A DNA stretch of 64,000 nucleotides from the NCBI GenBank assembly GCA_002412625.1, contig DHVK01000036.1, positions 79,354 through 143,353 of the forward strand, read 5' to 3'. A model generated the notes under the pieces. The model worked only from the letters and a program-made list of their open reading frames with translations, was not told the origin of the DNA and did not search any database. This document shows positions 18,285 through 25,357 of the stretch, in pieces. The translations under genes were made by a program, and so were the position numbers. Origin of the DNA: Cloacimonetes bacterium UBA5210. GTDB lineage: Bacteria; Cloacimonadota; Cloacimonadia; Cloacimonadales; Cloacimonadaceae. How positions within the stretch are numbered: the stretch's first letter is position 1; every line of letters starts with the position of its first letter.

Positions 18285-18340
18285 CAAGCCCTTATCCAGC
18301 TATGGTCATAGCATAATAACAGCTTGAAAAGAGCTTAAAC
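18285..18340 (+). repeat. Dispersed intergenic repeat, copy B
   Basis: Copy B of the family described at 6474-6526. It shares CAAGCCCTTATCCAGCTATG and ATAACAGCTTG with the consensus. Its variable centre here folds as GCTATG-GT-CATAGC. Compared with copy C (52047-52096, reverse) the similarity extends leftward through CGGCTGAT. It lies between divergent aroA and the dCMP deaminase gene. Confidence 0.55.
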
Positions 18341-18420
18341 TCCGCTTAATGAATCAAGGGAATTCCGCCCTGAAACAATGCGTCAAACTGATCCAAGACA
18401 GTTCAGCTTCCATCTTCAGG

Positions 18421-18441
18421 CTTGACAGGAATCCTGTCAAG
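18421..18441 (+). promoter_or_regulatory. 21-nt perfect palindrome upstream of the ECF/thiamine operon
   Basis: CTTGACAGGA (18421-18430) and TCCTGTCAAG (18432-18441) are perfect complements around a single A, 40 nt before the dCMP deaminase start. The 1-nt centre makes it more like a dimeric repressor operator than a stable RNA hairpin. It also contains TTGACA, a possible -35 element that a bound repressor would cover. No regulator gene is adjacent. Confidence 0.45.
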
Positions 18442-18480
18442 GAGCTTTGTGGACAAAATATCTAAGTACAAGGACGATAA

Positions 18481-18957
18481 ATGGATATACGCCCTTCTTG
18501 GCAAGAATACTTCATGAAGATGGCATTTTTGGCAGCCAGCCGCAGCACCTGTCTGCGCAGAGCCGTCGGTGCCGCCCTGGTGCGGGATAATCAATTGATT
18601 TCCACCGGCTACAACGGAAGCCCCAAGGGTATTCCGCATTGTGCCGAGACCGGATGTTTGCGGGAACAGCTTAATGTGCCTTCCGGGGAAAAACACGAGC
18701 TCTGCCGCGGCGTTCACGCGGAACAAAACGCCATTATCCAGGCCGCGATCAACGGCAGCAGCACCCGCGGAGCAGTATTGTATTGCACCCATCAGCCCTG
18801 CAGCATCTGCGCGAGATTGATCATCAATGCCGAGATCAGGCAAGTCTATATCGCCAGTGCCTATCCGGATGAACTGGGTACGAGGCTGTTTAAGGAAGCG
18901 GAGATCGAGATGATATTGCTGGATCTGCAAACCGGAAAATCTACCAGGCTGACCTGA
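18481..18957 (+). CDS. dCMP deaminase / ComE operon protein 2-like deaminase
   Basis: 158 residues of the zinc-dependent cytidine/deoxycytidylate deaminase fold. CRGVHAEQNAI holds the zinc-binding His79 and catalytic Glu81; HQPCSICARL gives the two zinc Cys residues. The YNGSPKGIPHC segment and an extra His/Cys pair are typical of dCMP deaminases. It converts dCMP to dUMP for thymidylate synthesis, connecting to the dUTPase at 31.1 kb. A 1-nt gap separates it from the ECF S-component gene, so it heads an operon whose other members concern transport and thiamine, which is probably chance grouping. Confidence 0.9.
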   Translation: MDIRPSWQEYFMKMAFLAASRSTCLRRAVGAALVRDNQLISTGYNGSPKGIPHCAETGCLREQLNVPSGEKHELCRGVHAEQNAIIQAAINGSSTRGAVLYCTHQPCSICARLIINAEIRQVYIASAYPDELGTRLFKEAEIEMILLDLQTGKSTRLT

Positions 18958-18958
18958 T

Positions 18959-19489
18959 ATGTTGAAGCATATGAGCGCAAGAGATTTGATCCTGATAGCG
19001 GCTTTGGCTGCGATCGGGATTGCGATCAAACCGGTGGTGGGGCCCTTCTTCAAGATGCTCTCCCGGCCCTTGGGAATTCCCGGTGGTTCGTTTGCCGGCG
19101 GATTCTATATGATGTGGCTGGTCTTGGCGATCGTGATCGTGCAAAAACCATCCACAGGATTAGTCTTTGGCGTGTTGCAAGCCATTGGCGTATTGATCTT
19201 TGGCATCTCGGGAAATCAGGGAGCGCTATCGCTGGTGTCCTACGCTGTTCCGGGTTTGATGGCGGATCTGGTCTATTTGAGCTTTGCCCGCAGGAAACAT
19301 CTGGTGGCGCAGATGAGTATGTGCGCCATCGCCAATGCCGCCGGGGCACTGATATCTGTGATTGTGTTATTCAACCATCCTTTGCCGATTGTTCTTGCCG
19401 TTTTGGGCATGGCTATGGTCTCCGGCATGGTGGGTGGCGTCCTGAGTTTTGGCATCTATAAAAGCCTGAAAGAGATAAGGATAATCTGA
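18959..19489 (+). CDS. ECF transporter S component, YkoE-like (thiamine/HMP?)
   Basis: 176 residues with five or six hydrophobic helices: RDLILIAALAAIGIAIKP, FYMMWLVLAIVIVQKPSTG, FGVLQAIGVLIFGISG and others. The arrangement, with a KP-x-x-G turn followed by a Gly-rich helix, resembles YkoE-type S components for thiamine precursors. S components bind the vitamin and associate with the T/A/A' module, all encoded just downstream (20384-22399). Thiamine pyrophosphokinase at the end of the same operon supports thiamine as substrate (inference). I found no TPP riboswitch upstream. The 3' end overlaps the next start by 1 nt. Confidence 0.75.
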   Translation: MLKHMSARDLILIAALAAIGIAIKPVVGPFFKMLSRPLGIPGGSFAGGFYMMWLVLAIVIVQKPSTGLVFGVLQAIGVLIFGISGNQGALSLVSYAVPGLMADLVYLSFARRKHLVAQMSMCAIANAAGALISVIVLFNHPLPIVLAVLGMAMVSGMVGGVLSFGIYKSLKEIRII

Positions 19490-20415
19490 TGAAAAATCTA
19501 GTTTTAATGCTGATCATGTGCGTTTTAGCTCCGCTAAGCGCGCTCACCATCGTTGATAACCGGGGAGTGTTCCACGAATACCCCTACGAACAATTCTTCA
19601 AACTGCAAGCCCGCGAGTTTAGCACCAGCAAGGAAGTGGATGGCGAGACGGTGATCAACACTTGGAAAGGCATCCGCTTCGACACCTGGCTGAAAGAGCA
19701 GAAATTGGGTGATTTTGCCATCATTCGCTTTCTTTCCAACGACCGCTACGCGGTGAGCTTCAACAAAGCCGAGTGGGATACTTTGACCTGCTATCTGGCC
19801 TATGAAGGCGAAGGCGAGATCTTTCCCAAAGAGCAATTGCGCATCATCTTTCCGCATCTGCGCAGCATGCACTGGGTGCGGGATGTGCGGCAGGTGTTTC
19901 TGGAAAATCACAAGCAAGTGCCTCTCCCGGTTAAGTTTATGCCTATCAGCAAGTTCTTTGCGGGGCAAGAGATTCTTCGCGATCCCAAGCCCTTTGTGCG
20001 CCTGCAGGGCTATCGGTTTGACGATTTTATCGGCACTCTGAGCGACGCGCCGATCAAGGATGTGGTGATCTACAGCCGGGATGGCCTGGTGCAAAACCTC
20101 AGCTATCCTGCGCAATTGGCAGGAGCAGTGCTGGAGCTGACCGATGATGGCAAGTATAACCTGAAAAGTCCGCAGATCCCCGGGGGGATGTGGATGAAGG
20201 ACATCGTCTATCTGCAAGCAGACCACCATGCCGTCATCGACACCAGGACGGTTTCGGTATTGATCCCTCTGGCAAAAACCCTGGACTGGGAGTTTAGCCC
20301 GCAGGTGAAGCTGATCCTGCATTACGCAAAGGGATCCGAAGAACTTGTGTTTGGAGACGCTTTGGCAGAGCCGATGTTGTTTGATGAGATTGAGTATTTC
20401 CGGATCAATCCCTAA
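19489..20415 (+). CDS. Secreted protein with two SUOX-like domains, in ECF operon
   Basis: 308 residues with a signal peptide (MKNLVLMLIMCVLAPLSA). Two internally similar domains follow, the first around KGIRFDTWL (about residue 63) and the second around QGYRFDDFI (about 172). Each shows the pattern of a tight turn, an RFD motif, a beta-strand, a Ser-x-Asp turn, and a late W-x-D/hydrophobic strand. This resembles oxidoreductase molybdopterin-binding (sulfite-oxidase-type) folds but lacks the cofactor Cys. Its position between the S component and the ATPases, translationally overlapped on both sides (1 nt and 32 nt), suggests an extracytoplasmic accessory of the transporter. The function is unknown. 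Confidence 0.6.
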   Translation: MKNLVLMLIMCVLAPLSALTIVDNRGVFHEYPYEQFFKLQAREFSTSKEVDGETVINTWKGIRFDTWLKEQKLGDFAIIRFLSNDRYAVSFNKAEWDTLTCYLAYEGEGEIFPKEQLRIIFPHLRSMHWVRDVRQVFLENHKQVPLPVKFMPISKFFAGQEILRDPKPFVRLQGYRFDDFIGTLSDAPIKDVVIYSRDGLVQNLSYPAQLAGAVLELTDDGKYNLKSPQIPGGMWMKDIVYLQADHHAVIDTRTVSVLIPLAKTLDWEFSPQVKLILHYAKGSEELVFGDALAEPMLFDEIEYFRINP

Positions 20416-21070
20416 GCTGGAGGTCAGAGGGCTCAAGCTGCGCTTTGCGGATTCCGGAAGGGAGCTGTTTGGTGGGCTCGATTTTACGCTTGACTCCGGC
20501 GAGCTGCTGGTGATCAGCGGTGGCAATGCCAGCGGGAAAAGCAGTCTGATCCACTGTTTATGCGGGATAATCCCCAAAAACATTGCCGGAGAAGCCGATG
20601 GCGAGATCTTCTGGGGAGCGAAGTCCCTGCGGGATATCCCTCTGGCAGAAGTGTTTAGATTCATGAGTGTGGCACCCGCGGATGCCAAAGAGCAGATGTT
20701 GCTGCCGACGGTGGAACTCGAAATCGCTTTCGCGTTGGAAAACATGGGCTTGGATTCCGGGGAGATCGAGCGGCGGATCAGCGCTTCAGCATCCCGGTTC
20801 GGGCTCAGCGACCTGCTGCAAGCCGCACCTCAAAAACTGAGCGGGGGAGAGCAACGCTTGCTGTTGTTTGCCATCTGCGACAGCATGCAAAACCCGGTGC
20901 TATTGATGGATGAACCGGAAACGGGGCTCTCGGATGCGTCGCTGGATCTGCTCTGCGCCTGGCTGCAAGAGCTGCGTGAGCAGGGTAGAGCTATCATTTT
21001 GGCTACTCATCATCCGCGTTTGATGCAACTGGCAGATAAGCAGATCAAGCTGGAACTATCAGATGTTTGA
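20384..21070 (+). CDS. ecfA1: ECF transporter ATPase, first subunit
   Basis: About 228 residues from ATG 20384, overlapping the preceding gene by 32 nt. Walker A is SGGNASGKSS, the ABC signature is LSGGEQR, Walker B is LLMDEPETGLSD, and the switch His is in ATHHPR. It hydrolyses ATP to drive the ECF module. Its intact signature contrasts with the degenerate one in the second subunit. It overlaps the second ATPase gene by 8 nt. The start has no strong ribosome binding site, consistent with translational coupling. Confidence 0.85.
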   Translation: MRLSISGSIPKLEVRGLKLRFADSGRELFGGLDFTLDSGELLVISGGNASGKSSLIHCLCGIIPKNIAGEADGEIFWGAKSLRDIPLAEVFRFMSVAPADAKEQMLLPTVELEIAFALENMGLDSGEIERRISASASRFGLSDLLQAAPQKLSGGEQRLLLFAICDSMQNPVLLMDEPETGLSDASLDLLCAWLQELREQGRAIILATHHPRLMQLADKQIKLELSDV

Positions 21071-21638
21071 AGTTCAGGAGCTGCACTTTGCCTATCCGGG
21101 CAGAGCAGCGCTGTTTGCCGGCTTGTCCCGGCACTTTCCGGGGGATAAAAAGATCTTGCTACAGGGTGGCAACGGCTGCGGGAAAAGTACTTTGCTGAAG
21201 CTACTTTGCGCCAGGCTTGAACCCGATAGCGGCAAGATCAGCCGTGCCCCGCAAGCAAGCTTTTATCTGCCGCAAGAAGCTGAAGCGCGCATCCTGGGCA
21301 TTACTCTGCAGGACGACCTCAGCATTTGGCAGATGGCAGGCCTGGATTCTGCCGCGGTGCTGCAACATCCCCTGATCGGGGGTTTTGGGGAAGGCTTACA
21401 GAATCTGGCGCTGCGGGAATTATCCAAGGGCGCGAAACAGGCATATCTGCTAAGCGTTGCGCTTAGCCTGGGGCACTATCTGGTTTTGGATGAGCCCTTT
21501 ACGGCACTTGATCAAAACCGCGCCGGAATCCTGAGTGATTACCTGCGGCAGCAGCAGGGCTGGCTGGTGGTGAGCCATACATGTGGGGATTTGAACCCGG
21601 ACATCGTGCTGAATCTGGAACACGGCAAGCTACGATGA
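21063..21638 (+). CDS. ecfA2: ECF transporter ATPase, second subunit, degenerate signature
   Basis: 191 residues, shorter than usual (about 250-280). Walker A is LQGGNGCGKST, Walker B is YLVLDEPFTALD and the switch is VVSHTCGD, all plausible. The ABC signature is LSKGAKQ instead of LSGGQ/E, with Lys at the first Gly that normally contacts ATP across the dimer. ECF modules often pair unlike ATPases, so one of the two composite sites may be slow or inactive. The region between the Q-loop and the signature is also shortened. It overlaps ecfA1 by 8 nt and ecfT by 4 nt. Confidence 0.82.
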   Translation: MFEVQELHFAYPGRAALFAGLSRHFPGDKKILLQGGNGCGKSTLLKLLCARLEPDSGKISRAPQASFYLPQEAEARILGITLQDDLSIWQMAGLDSAAVLQHPLIGGFGEGLQNLALRELSKGAKQAYLLSVALSLGHYLVLDEPFTALDQNRAGILSDYLRQQQGWLVVSHTCGDLNPDIVLNLEHGKLR

Positions 21639-22399
21639 AACGCCGTTTGCATCCGCTCTCGTATATCCTGCTCTGCATCTTTTACAGTAGCTTGGCTATC
21701 GCGCTGGAGCATCCGCATCTGCTGTTCATCGTCTTTGTTCTGGCAACTTTGGTGGATTTTCGCGATGGGCTGAAAGCGCTGGGAGCCAGGCTGGAAAAGC
21801 TGGAAAAGCTGTTTTGGCTGATAATTTCCATCATCGTGATCCAATTGCTCTTTCGCCGAGGGGGAGGGGTCATCTTCAGCCTGGGGCCAATCAGGATTCA
21901 TCAGGCAGCGCTGTTCAGCAGCGCGTTTCTGAGCTTTAGAATATTGATCATCTATATGTGTGCCATCAGTTTGAGCTCTTTGGATTTCAGCCTCTACCGG
22001 GCAGCGTTTTCCGCCATCAGGCTACCGGAGGAATTGTCCTTCATGGTGTCCTACATGGCGCATCTGATCCCGGAATACAGCGCCAGATTCAAAGGGCAGA
22101 TGCAGGAACTGAGGGATCGGGAGATAGTGCTGCGCAAACTGGGCATCAAAGCCAAGCTGAAGCTCTACCGGATACTGGCGCTTTCCGCCATCGCGGAGCT
22201 TATATTACAAAGCGGCAGGCAGGCGATTGCCCTGGAGCTTCGCGGATTCCGCAGCAAAGGACGCCCGGGCTGTCTGCACCGGCATAGGTTCGGGTTTTGG
22301 GATATCGCCGGCTTGGCGTGGGTGCTGCTGGTCTTGAGCCTTATTCTATATTTAAGAGTTACTTGGTACAAAAATTGCTCACTATGTGTAGTGATATGA
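21635..22399 (+). CDS. ecfT: ECF transporter T component
   Basis: 254 residues from the ATG overlapping the ecfA2 stop (ATGA). Hydrophobic segments include LHPLSYILLCIFYSSLAIA and the long central helix after EKLEKLFWL. The C-terminal coupling helices carry the Ala-Arg-Gly-type motif of the family, here ALELRGFRSKG, which binds the ATPase grooves. EcfT scaffolds the A/A' pair against the S component. The terminal helix (LAWVLLVLSLILYL) is followed by a short tail that overlaps the M23 peptidase start by 16 nt. Confidence 0.85.
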   Translation: MKRRLHPLSYILLCIFYSSLAIALEHPHLLFIVFVLATLVDFRDGLKALGARLEKLEKLFWLIISIIVIQLLFRRGGGVIFSLGPIRIHQAALFSSAFLSFRILIIYMCAISLSSLDFSLYRAAFSAIRLPEELSFMVSYMAHLIPEYSARFKGQMQELRDREIVLRKLGIKAKLKLYRILALSAIAELILQSGRQAIALELRGFRSKGRPGCLHRHRFGFWDIAGLAWVLLVLSLILYLRVTWYKNCSLCVVI

Positions 22400-23277
22400 T
22401 AGATAAACAAAATAAGAACATAGAAGAGCTCAGCAAATTTGATCCGGAAGGCTTGGGGCAATTGCGTCCCACGCGCGGATCCCTGTATCTGAAACTGGCG
22501 CTGGTGGCAGTGTTGATGCTGCTTTCATTGGGGGTCGGGACCCTCATGAGCGGAAGATCCGAGAGCCGCAGAATCGCCCTTTTGGAAGAAGAGAACGCCT
22601 TGCTGAGAGCAAAGATCGAACTCTATGTAAGCACCGTTGACTCCATTTACAATATGCTGGATTCTTTGGGGATGAACCACGATCCCAAGCGCAATCCCGA
22701 GCTCTACCGGGGTGGGGCAGCCACCGGAACCGAGCAATCCCGGGATCCCAAACTGAAAAGGGAGATGGAAACCCTGGAACGCGATCTGGTGACGATCTTG
22801 CAGATATTAGGTCCCAAAATGCCGGAAGGCCCAAATCCCCATAACAGGATGGAAAACCCGGGCGGAGACGTGCCCTCGATCTATCCTACCTTTGGCAGAA
22901 TCTCCGATGGATGGGGGACGCGCATTCACCCCATCACGAATAATCTGGAGTTTCACTACGGGATCGACATCGCAAACGAGATCGGCACTCCGATCTATGC
23001 CACTGCCGCGGGAGTGGTCGCGCGGGCGGATTATGACCGGGGCTATGGCAAAAGAATCATGCTGGATCATGGCAACGGATATCAAACACATTACGCGCAT
23101 CTGTATAGCAGCAAGGTAAAAGAGGGGGATGCGGTCAGCAAAGGCCAGATCATCGCTCTGATGGGCAATAGCGGATTTTCTACCGGACCTCATCTGCACT
23201 ATGAAGTGATGTTCAACGAGCGCAAACTGAACCCCACCCGCTATCTGAATCGCATCGAACGCTATGCCTCACGCTGA
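22384..23277 (+). CDS. M23-family (LytM) metallopeptidase with coiled coil
   Basis: About 297 residues. The start is ATG 22384 or ATG 22396, both overlapping ecfT. A cytoplasmic tail is followed by one membrane helix (LYLKLALVAVLMLLSLGVG), a coiled coil (SRRIALLEEENALLRAKIE), a linker, and a complete peptidase domain. The zinc ligands are present: His and Asp in FHYGIDIAN and the HxH in GPHLHYEV. Homologues cut peptidoglycan cross-bridges or activate amidases at the envelope. Nothing links it to thiamine transport except co-transcription. An FtsX-like protein encoded at 28.7-29.6 kb is a conceivable partner of this enzyme class (weak inference). Confidence 0.88.
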   Translation: MCSDMIDKQNKNIEELSKFDPEGLGQLRPTRGSLYLKLALVAVLMLLSLGVGTLMSGRSESRRIALLEEENALLRAKIELYVSTVDSIYNMLDSLGMNHDPKRNPELYRGGAATGTEQSRDPKLKREMETLERDLVTILQILGPKMPEGPNPHNRMENPGGDVPSIYPTFGRISDGWGTRIHPITNNLEFHYGIDIANEIGTPIYATAAGVVARADYDRGYGKRIMLDHGNGYQTHYAHLYSSKVKEGDAVSKGQIIALMGNSGFSTGPHLHYEVMFNERKLNPTRYLNRIERYASR

Positions 23278-23908
23278 ACATACCGCATGGCTGATCACTA
23301 ATCACGCGCCCCAGCAGATTTTATCCGGATATTCAAACATCAGGGGAGATGTGATCGCGGTCGATGCGGGTTTGAAGACTGTGGCGGCACAAAACCTTCA
23401 CCCCAAAGTGATCATCGGCGATTTTGATTCGCTGGAGCTCAGTTATCTGGAAGCATATCCCCAAGTTCCGGTTGTCCGCCATCAAGCGCAAAAGAATGAG
23501 ACGGATACGGAGATTGCCTTGGATTGGTGCCTGCACGAGGGGGGGTATCGGGAAATCGTGATCTGCAACGATCTGCAAGGGCGGGTGGATCACTCTTTGG
23601 CGATCATCCAAAACCTGCTGGCGCTGCACCGCAAAGGAGTTTTGGCAAGCATCCAGACTGACGCTCAGCGCTTGTTTTTTCTATCTCCGCAAACGGAACT
23701 AGATGGCAAAAAGGGAGATCTGCTTTCGCTGATTTCATATAGTATCAGCTCTGCCTTCACCAGCTCCGAGGGCCTGCAATATCCGCTGCACAACCTGATC
23801 ATCAAGCAGCATCAGAGCCGGGGTATCAGCAATGAGTTTGGCGCGGACAGAGTGCGCATCGATCTCTTGGGTGGAGAAGTGCTGGCGATATACAGTCCGC
23901 AGCCTTAG
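23264..23908 (+). CDS. thiN: Thiamine pyrophosphokinase
   Basis: 214 residues, the standard length. Conserved motifs are VDAGLKT, VIIGDFDSL (Mg/ATP site), KNETDTEIALDW, and LQGRVDHSLAIIQNLL, then the beta-barrel C-terminal domain (SRGISNEF, RIDLLGGEVLAIYS). It transfers pyrophosphate from ATP to thiamine to make TPP in the cytoplasm. It overlaps the M23 gene by 14 nt and is the last gene of the operon that includes a full ECF vitamin transporter, giving a simple import-and-activate logic. Its stop overlaps the stop of the convergent nuclease gene. Confidence 0.92.
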   Translation: MPHAEHTAWLITNHAPQQILSGYSNIRGDVIAVDAGLKTVAAQNLHPKVIIGDFDSLELSYLEAYPQVPVVRHQAQKNETDTEIALDWCLHEGGYREIVICNDLQGRVDHSLAIIQNLLALHRKGVLASIQTDAQRLFFLSPQTELDGKKGDLLSLISYSISSAFTSSEGLQYPLHNLIIKQHQSRGISNEFGADRVRIDLLGGEVLAIYSPQP

Positions 23909-24561
23909 GGCTTGCAGACTTTGCAGGGCTCGAACCCCTTTTGCAGGGCTTCTTCAAGGGGCATGGAGAGGGATTTTGCGGTGGTGTGGCGGCAACTTTC
24001 CCGGTGGTATTTCTTGCTTCCGGGATTGAACCAGACCAAGCTGTCGGACACAGCCTTGGGGAGCTCTCCATCTGCCCACAGCCCTCTTTGTTGCATGCGG
24101 GCATCGCGCTCCAGCTTCAGGAAATCCTCCAGAAAAGTGAAGGGGAAATTGGTGTAGGCATGGCCGTAACCCTGGCGGATGATCTCGGCATTCACAAATA
24201 GCGAATCGCTTGCCCGGTAGGCATAAGCCAGCATCCGGTTGTAGCGGTCCTTGTGGTTTGTGGCAGAGTTGTTTTGGTCATACTTGAAAAACACGCGCTC
24301 ATCCTTTAGCATGTTCTTCAAAAAGTCACTGGCTTCTACCCCGAAGTATTCCACATCTTTGTTTGGGTGCACGGATTCCGGGGTGTCGACTCCGATCAGG
24401 CGGACGCGGACGTCTTCACCGTCGATGCTGGCGATAAAGGTGTCGCCGTCAACCACCCGGACTACCCGGTAGTGGTCTGTGGCGATCATGCTTTTCTCCG
24501 GGCAGGTGAAGAGCGCTAACAGCATGATAATAATGAGAGTGAAGAGCAGGGCGTATTTCAA
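23905..24561 (-). CDS. Secreted staphylococcal-type nuclease with zinc-finger-like tail
   Basis: 218 residues. The N-terminus is a hydrophobic signal or anchor (YALLFTLIIIMLLALFTC; TC could be a weak lipobox). The thermonuclease OB-fold follows: RVVDGDTF, VRLIGVDTPES with the catalytic Arg and the Glu, and KDRYNRMLAY with the second Arg. The catalytic Asp/Arg/Glu/Arg set therefore looks complete. The C-terminal 40 residues hold a His/Cys cluster, YHRESCRH and PCKVC, seen in other Ada-like zinc-binding tails of secreted nucleases. It should degrade DNA/RNA outside the cytoplasm with Ca2+. It overlaps thiN convergently by 4 nt. Confidence 0.87.
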   Translation of the reverse strand: MKYALLFTLIIIMLLALFTCPEKSMIATDHYRVVRVVDGDTFIASIDGEDVRVRLIGVDTPESVHPNKDVEYFGVEASDFLKNMLKDERVFFKYDQNNSATNHKDRYNRMLAYAYRASDSLFVNAEIIRQGYGHAYTNFPFTFLEDFLKLERDARMQQRGLWADGELPKAVSDSLVWFNPGSKKYHRESCRHTTAKSLSMPLEEALQKGFEPCKVCKP

Positions 24562-24572
24562 AATGGCTTTCC

Positions 24573-25340
24573 TTAGGGGTAGATAATGTTGTTGGTATTG
24601 GAGATCGGGTTGCGGGCGGTGCTGAGGGGCACGCCGTAGAGCTCGCTGAGGATGCTTCCCCGCATCAGTTCTTCCGGGCTGCCGCTGTTCAAGAGCATGC
24701 CGTCTTTCAGAAAGAGCATGTGGTCGGCGTAGTTTGCCGAGAGATTCAGGTTGTGGCTGATGAGCAGGATTCCCTTCTGTTCTTCGTTGCTGATGCTTCT
24801 AAGGAGGCGCATGATCTCCAGCTGATAGTTGATGTCCAGCTGCGAAAGACTTTCATCCAGAAGGATATATGGCGTTTGTTGAACCAGGGCGCGGGCGATG
24901 TAAACCCGCTGTTTTTCCCCCCCACTGAGTTGGTGCAAAAAGCGCTGGTGCAGGGGATAAAGGTCGAGGCGCTTCAAGGTGTCTTCTACCAAAAGCAGAT
25001 CTTCTTCACTGTGCTTCTGCATCATGCCCATAAAGGGATAGCGTCCCATCAGCACGGTATCTGCCACACTGTAGTCAAACTCACTGTGCAGTTCCTGGGG
25101 GATGTAGGCGAAGATCTTGGCCAGCTCTGCCCGGCTGTGGTGCAGGAGTTCTTTTTCGCGGATCAGGATTCTGCCCTGGCGGGGTTTCAGGAAGCCCATC
25201 AGAGCATAGAGCAACGTGGATTTGCCGGAACCGTTTGGCCCCAACAGGGCGGTGAAGGCACGGGCGGGAAGCTCGAAGGACACTCCTTTCAGAATGTCTT
25301 GCTCCAGGTATCCGCAGGAAAGGCTTTCGACCCTGATCAA
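24573..25340 (-). CDS. Orphan FecE/BtuD-type ABC transporter ATPase
   Basis: 255 residues. Walker A is LLGPNGSGKST, the Q-loop FAYIPQE, the signature LSGGEKQRVYIARAL, Walker B ILLDESLSQLD (Ser instead of the usual Pro after the catalytic Glu) and the switch LLISHNLNL. Overall it is closest to ATPases of iron-siderophore, heme or cobalamin importers. No cognate permease or binding protein is encoded on either side: neighbours are the nuclease and a TPR lipoprotein. It must either work with a permease encoded elsewhere or have another role. It starts only 17 nt after the TPR lipoprotein gene. Confidence 0.83.
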   Translation of the reverse strand: MIRVESLSCGYLEQDILKGVSFELPARAFTALLGPNGSGKSTLLYALMGFLKPRQGRILIREKELLHHSRAELAKIFAYIPQELHSEFDYSVADTVLMGRYPFMGMMQKHSEEDLLLVEDTLKRLDLYPLHQRFLHQLSGGEKQRVYIARALVQQTPYILLDESLSQLDINYQLEIMRLLRSISNEEQKGILLISHNLNLSANYADHMLFLKDGMLLNSGSPEELMRGSILSELYGVPLSTARNPISNTNNIIYP

Positions 25341-25357
25341 TGCAGTATGGCCTCAGT

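Noticed and set aside
18285..18480. TPP riboswitch before the ECF/thiamine operon
   Set aside because: The conserved CUGAGA and ACCUGAUCUGG-type cores are absent in the 200 bases before the first gene.
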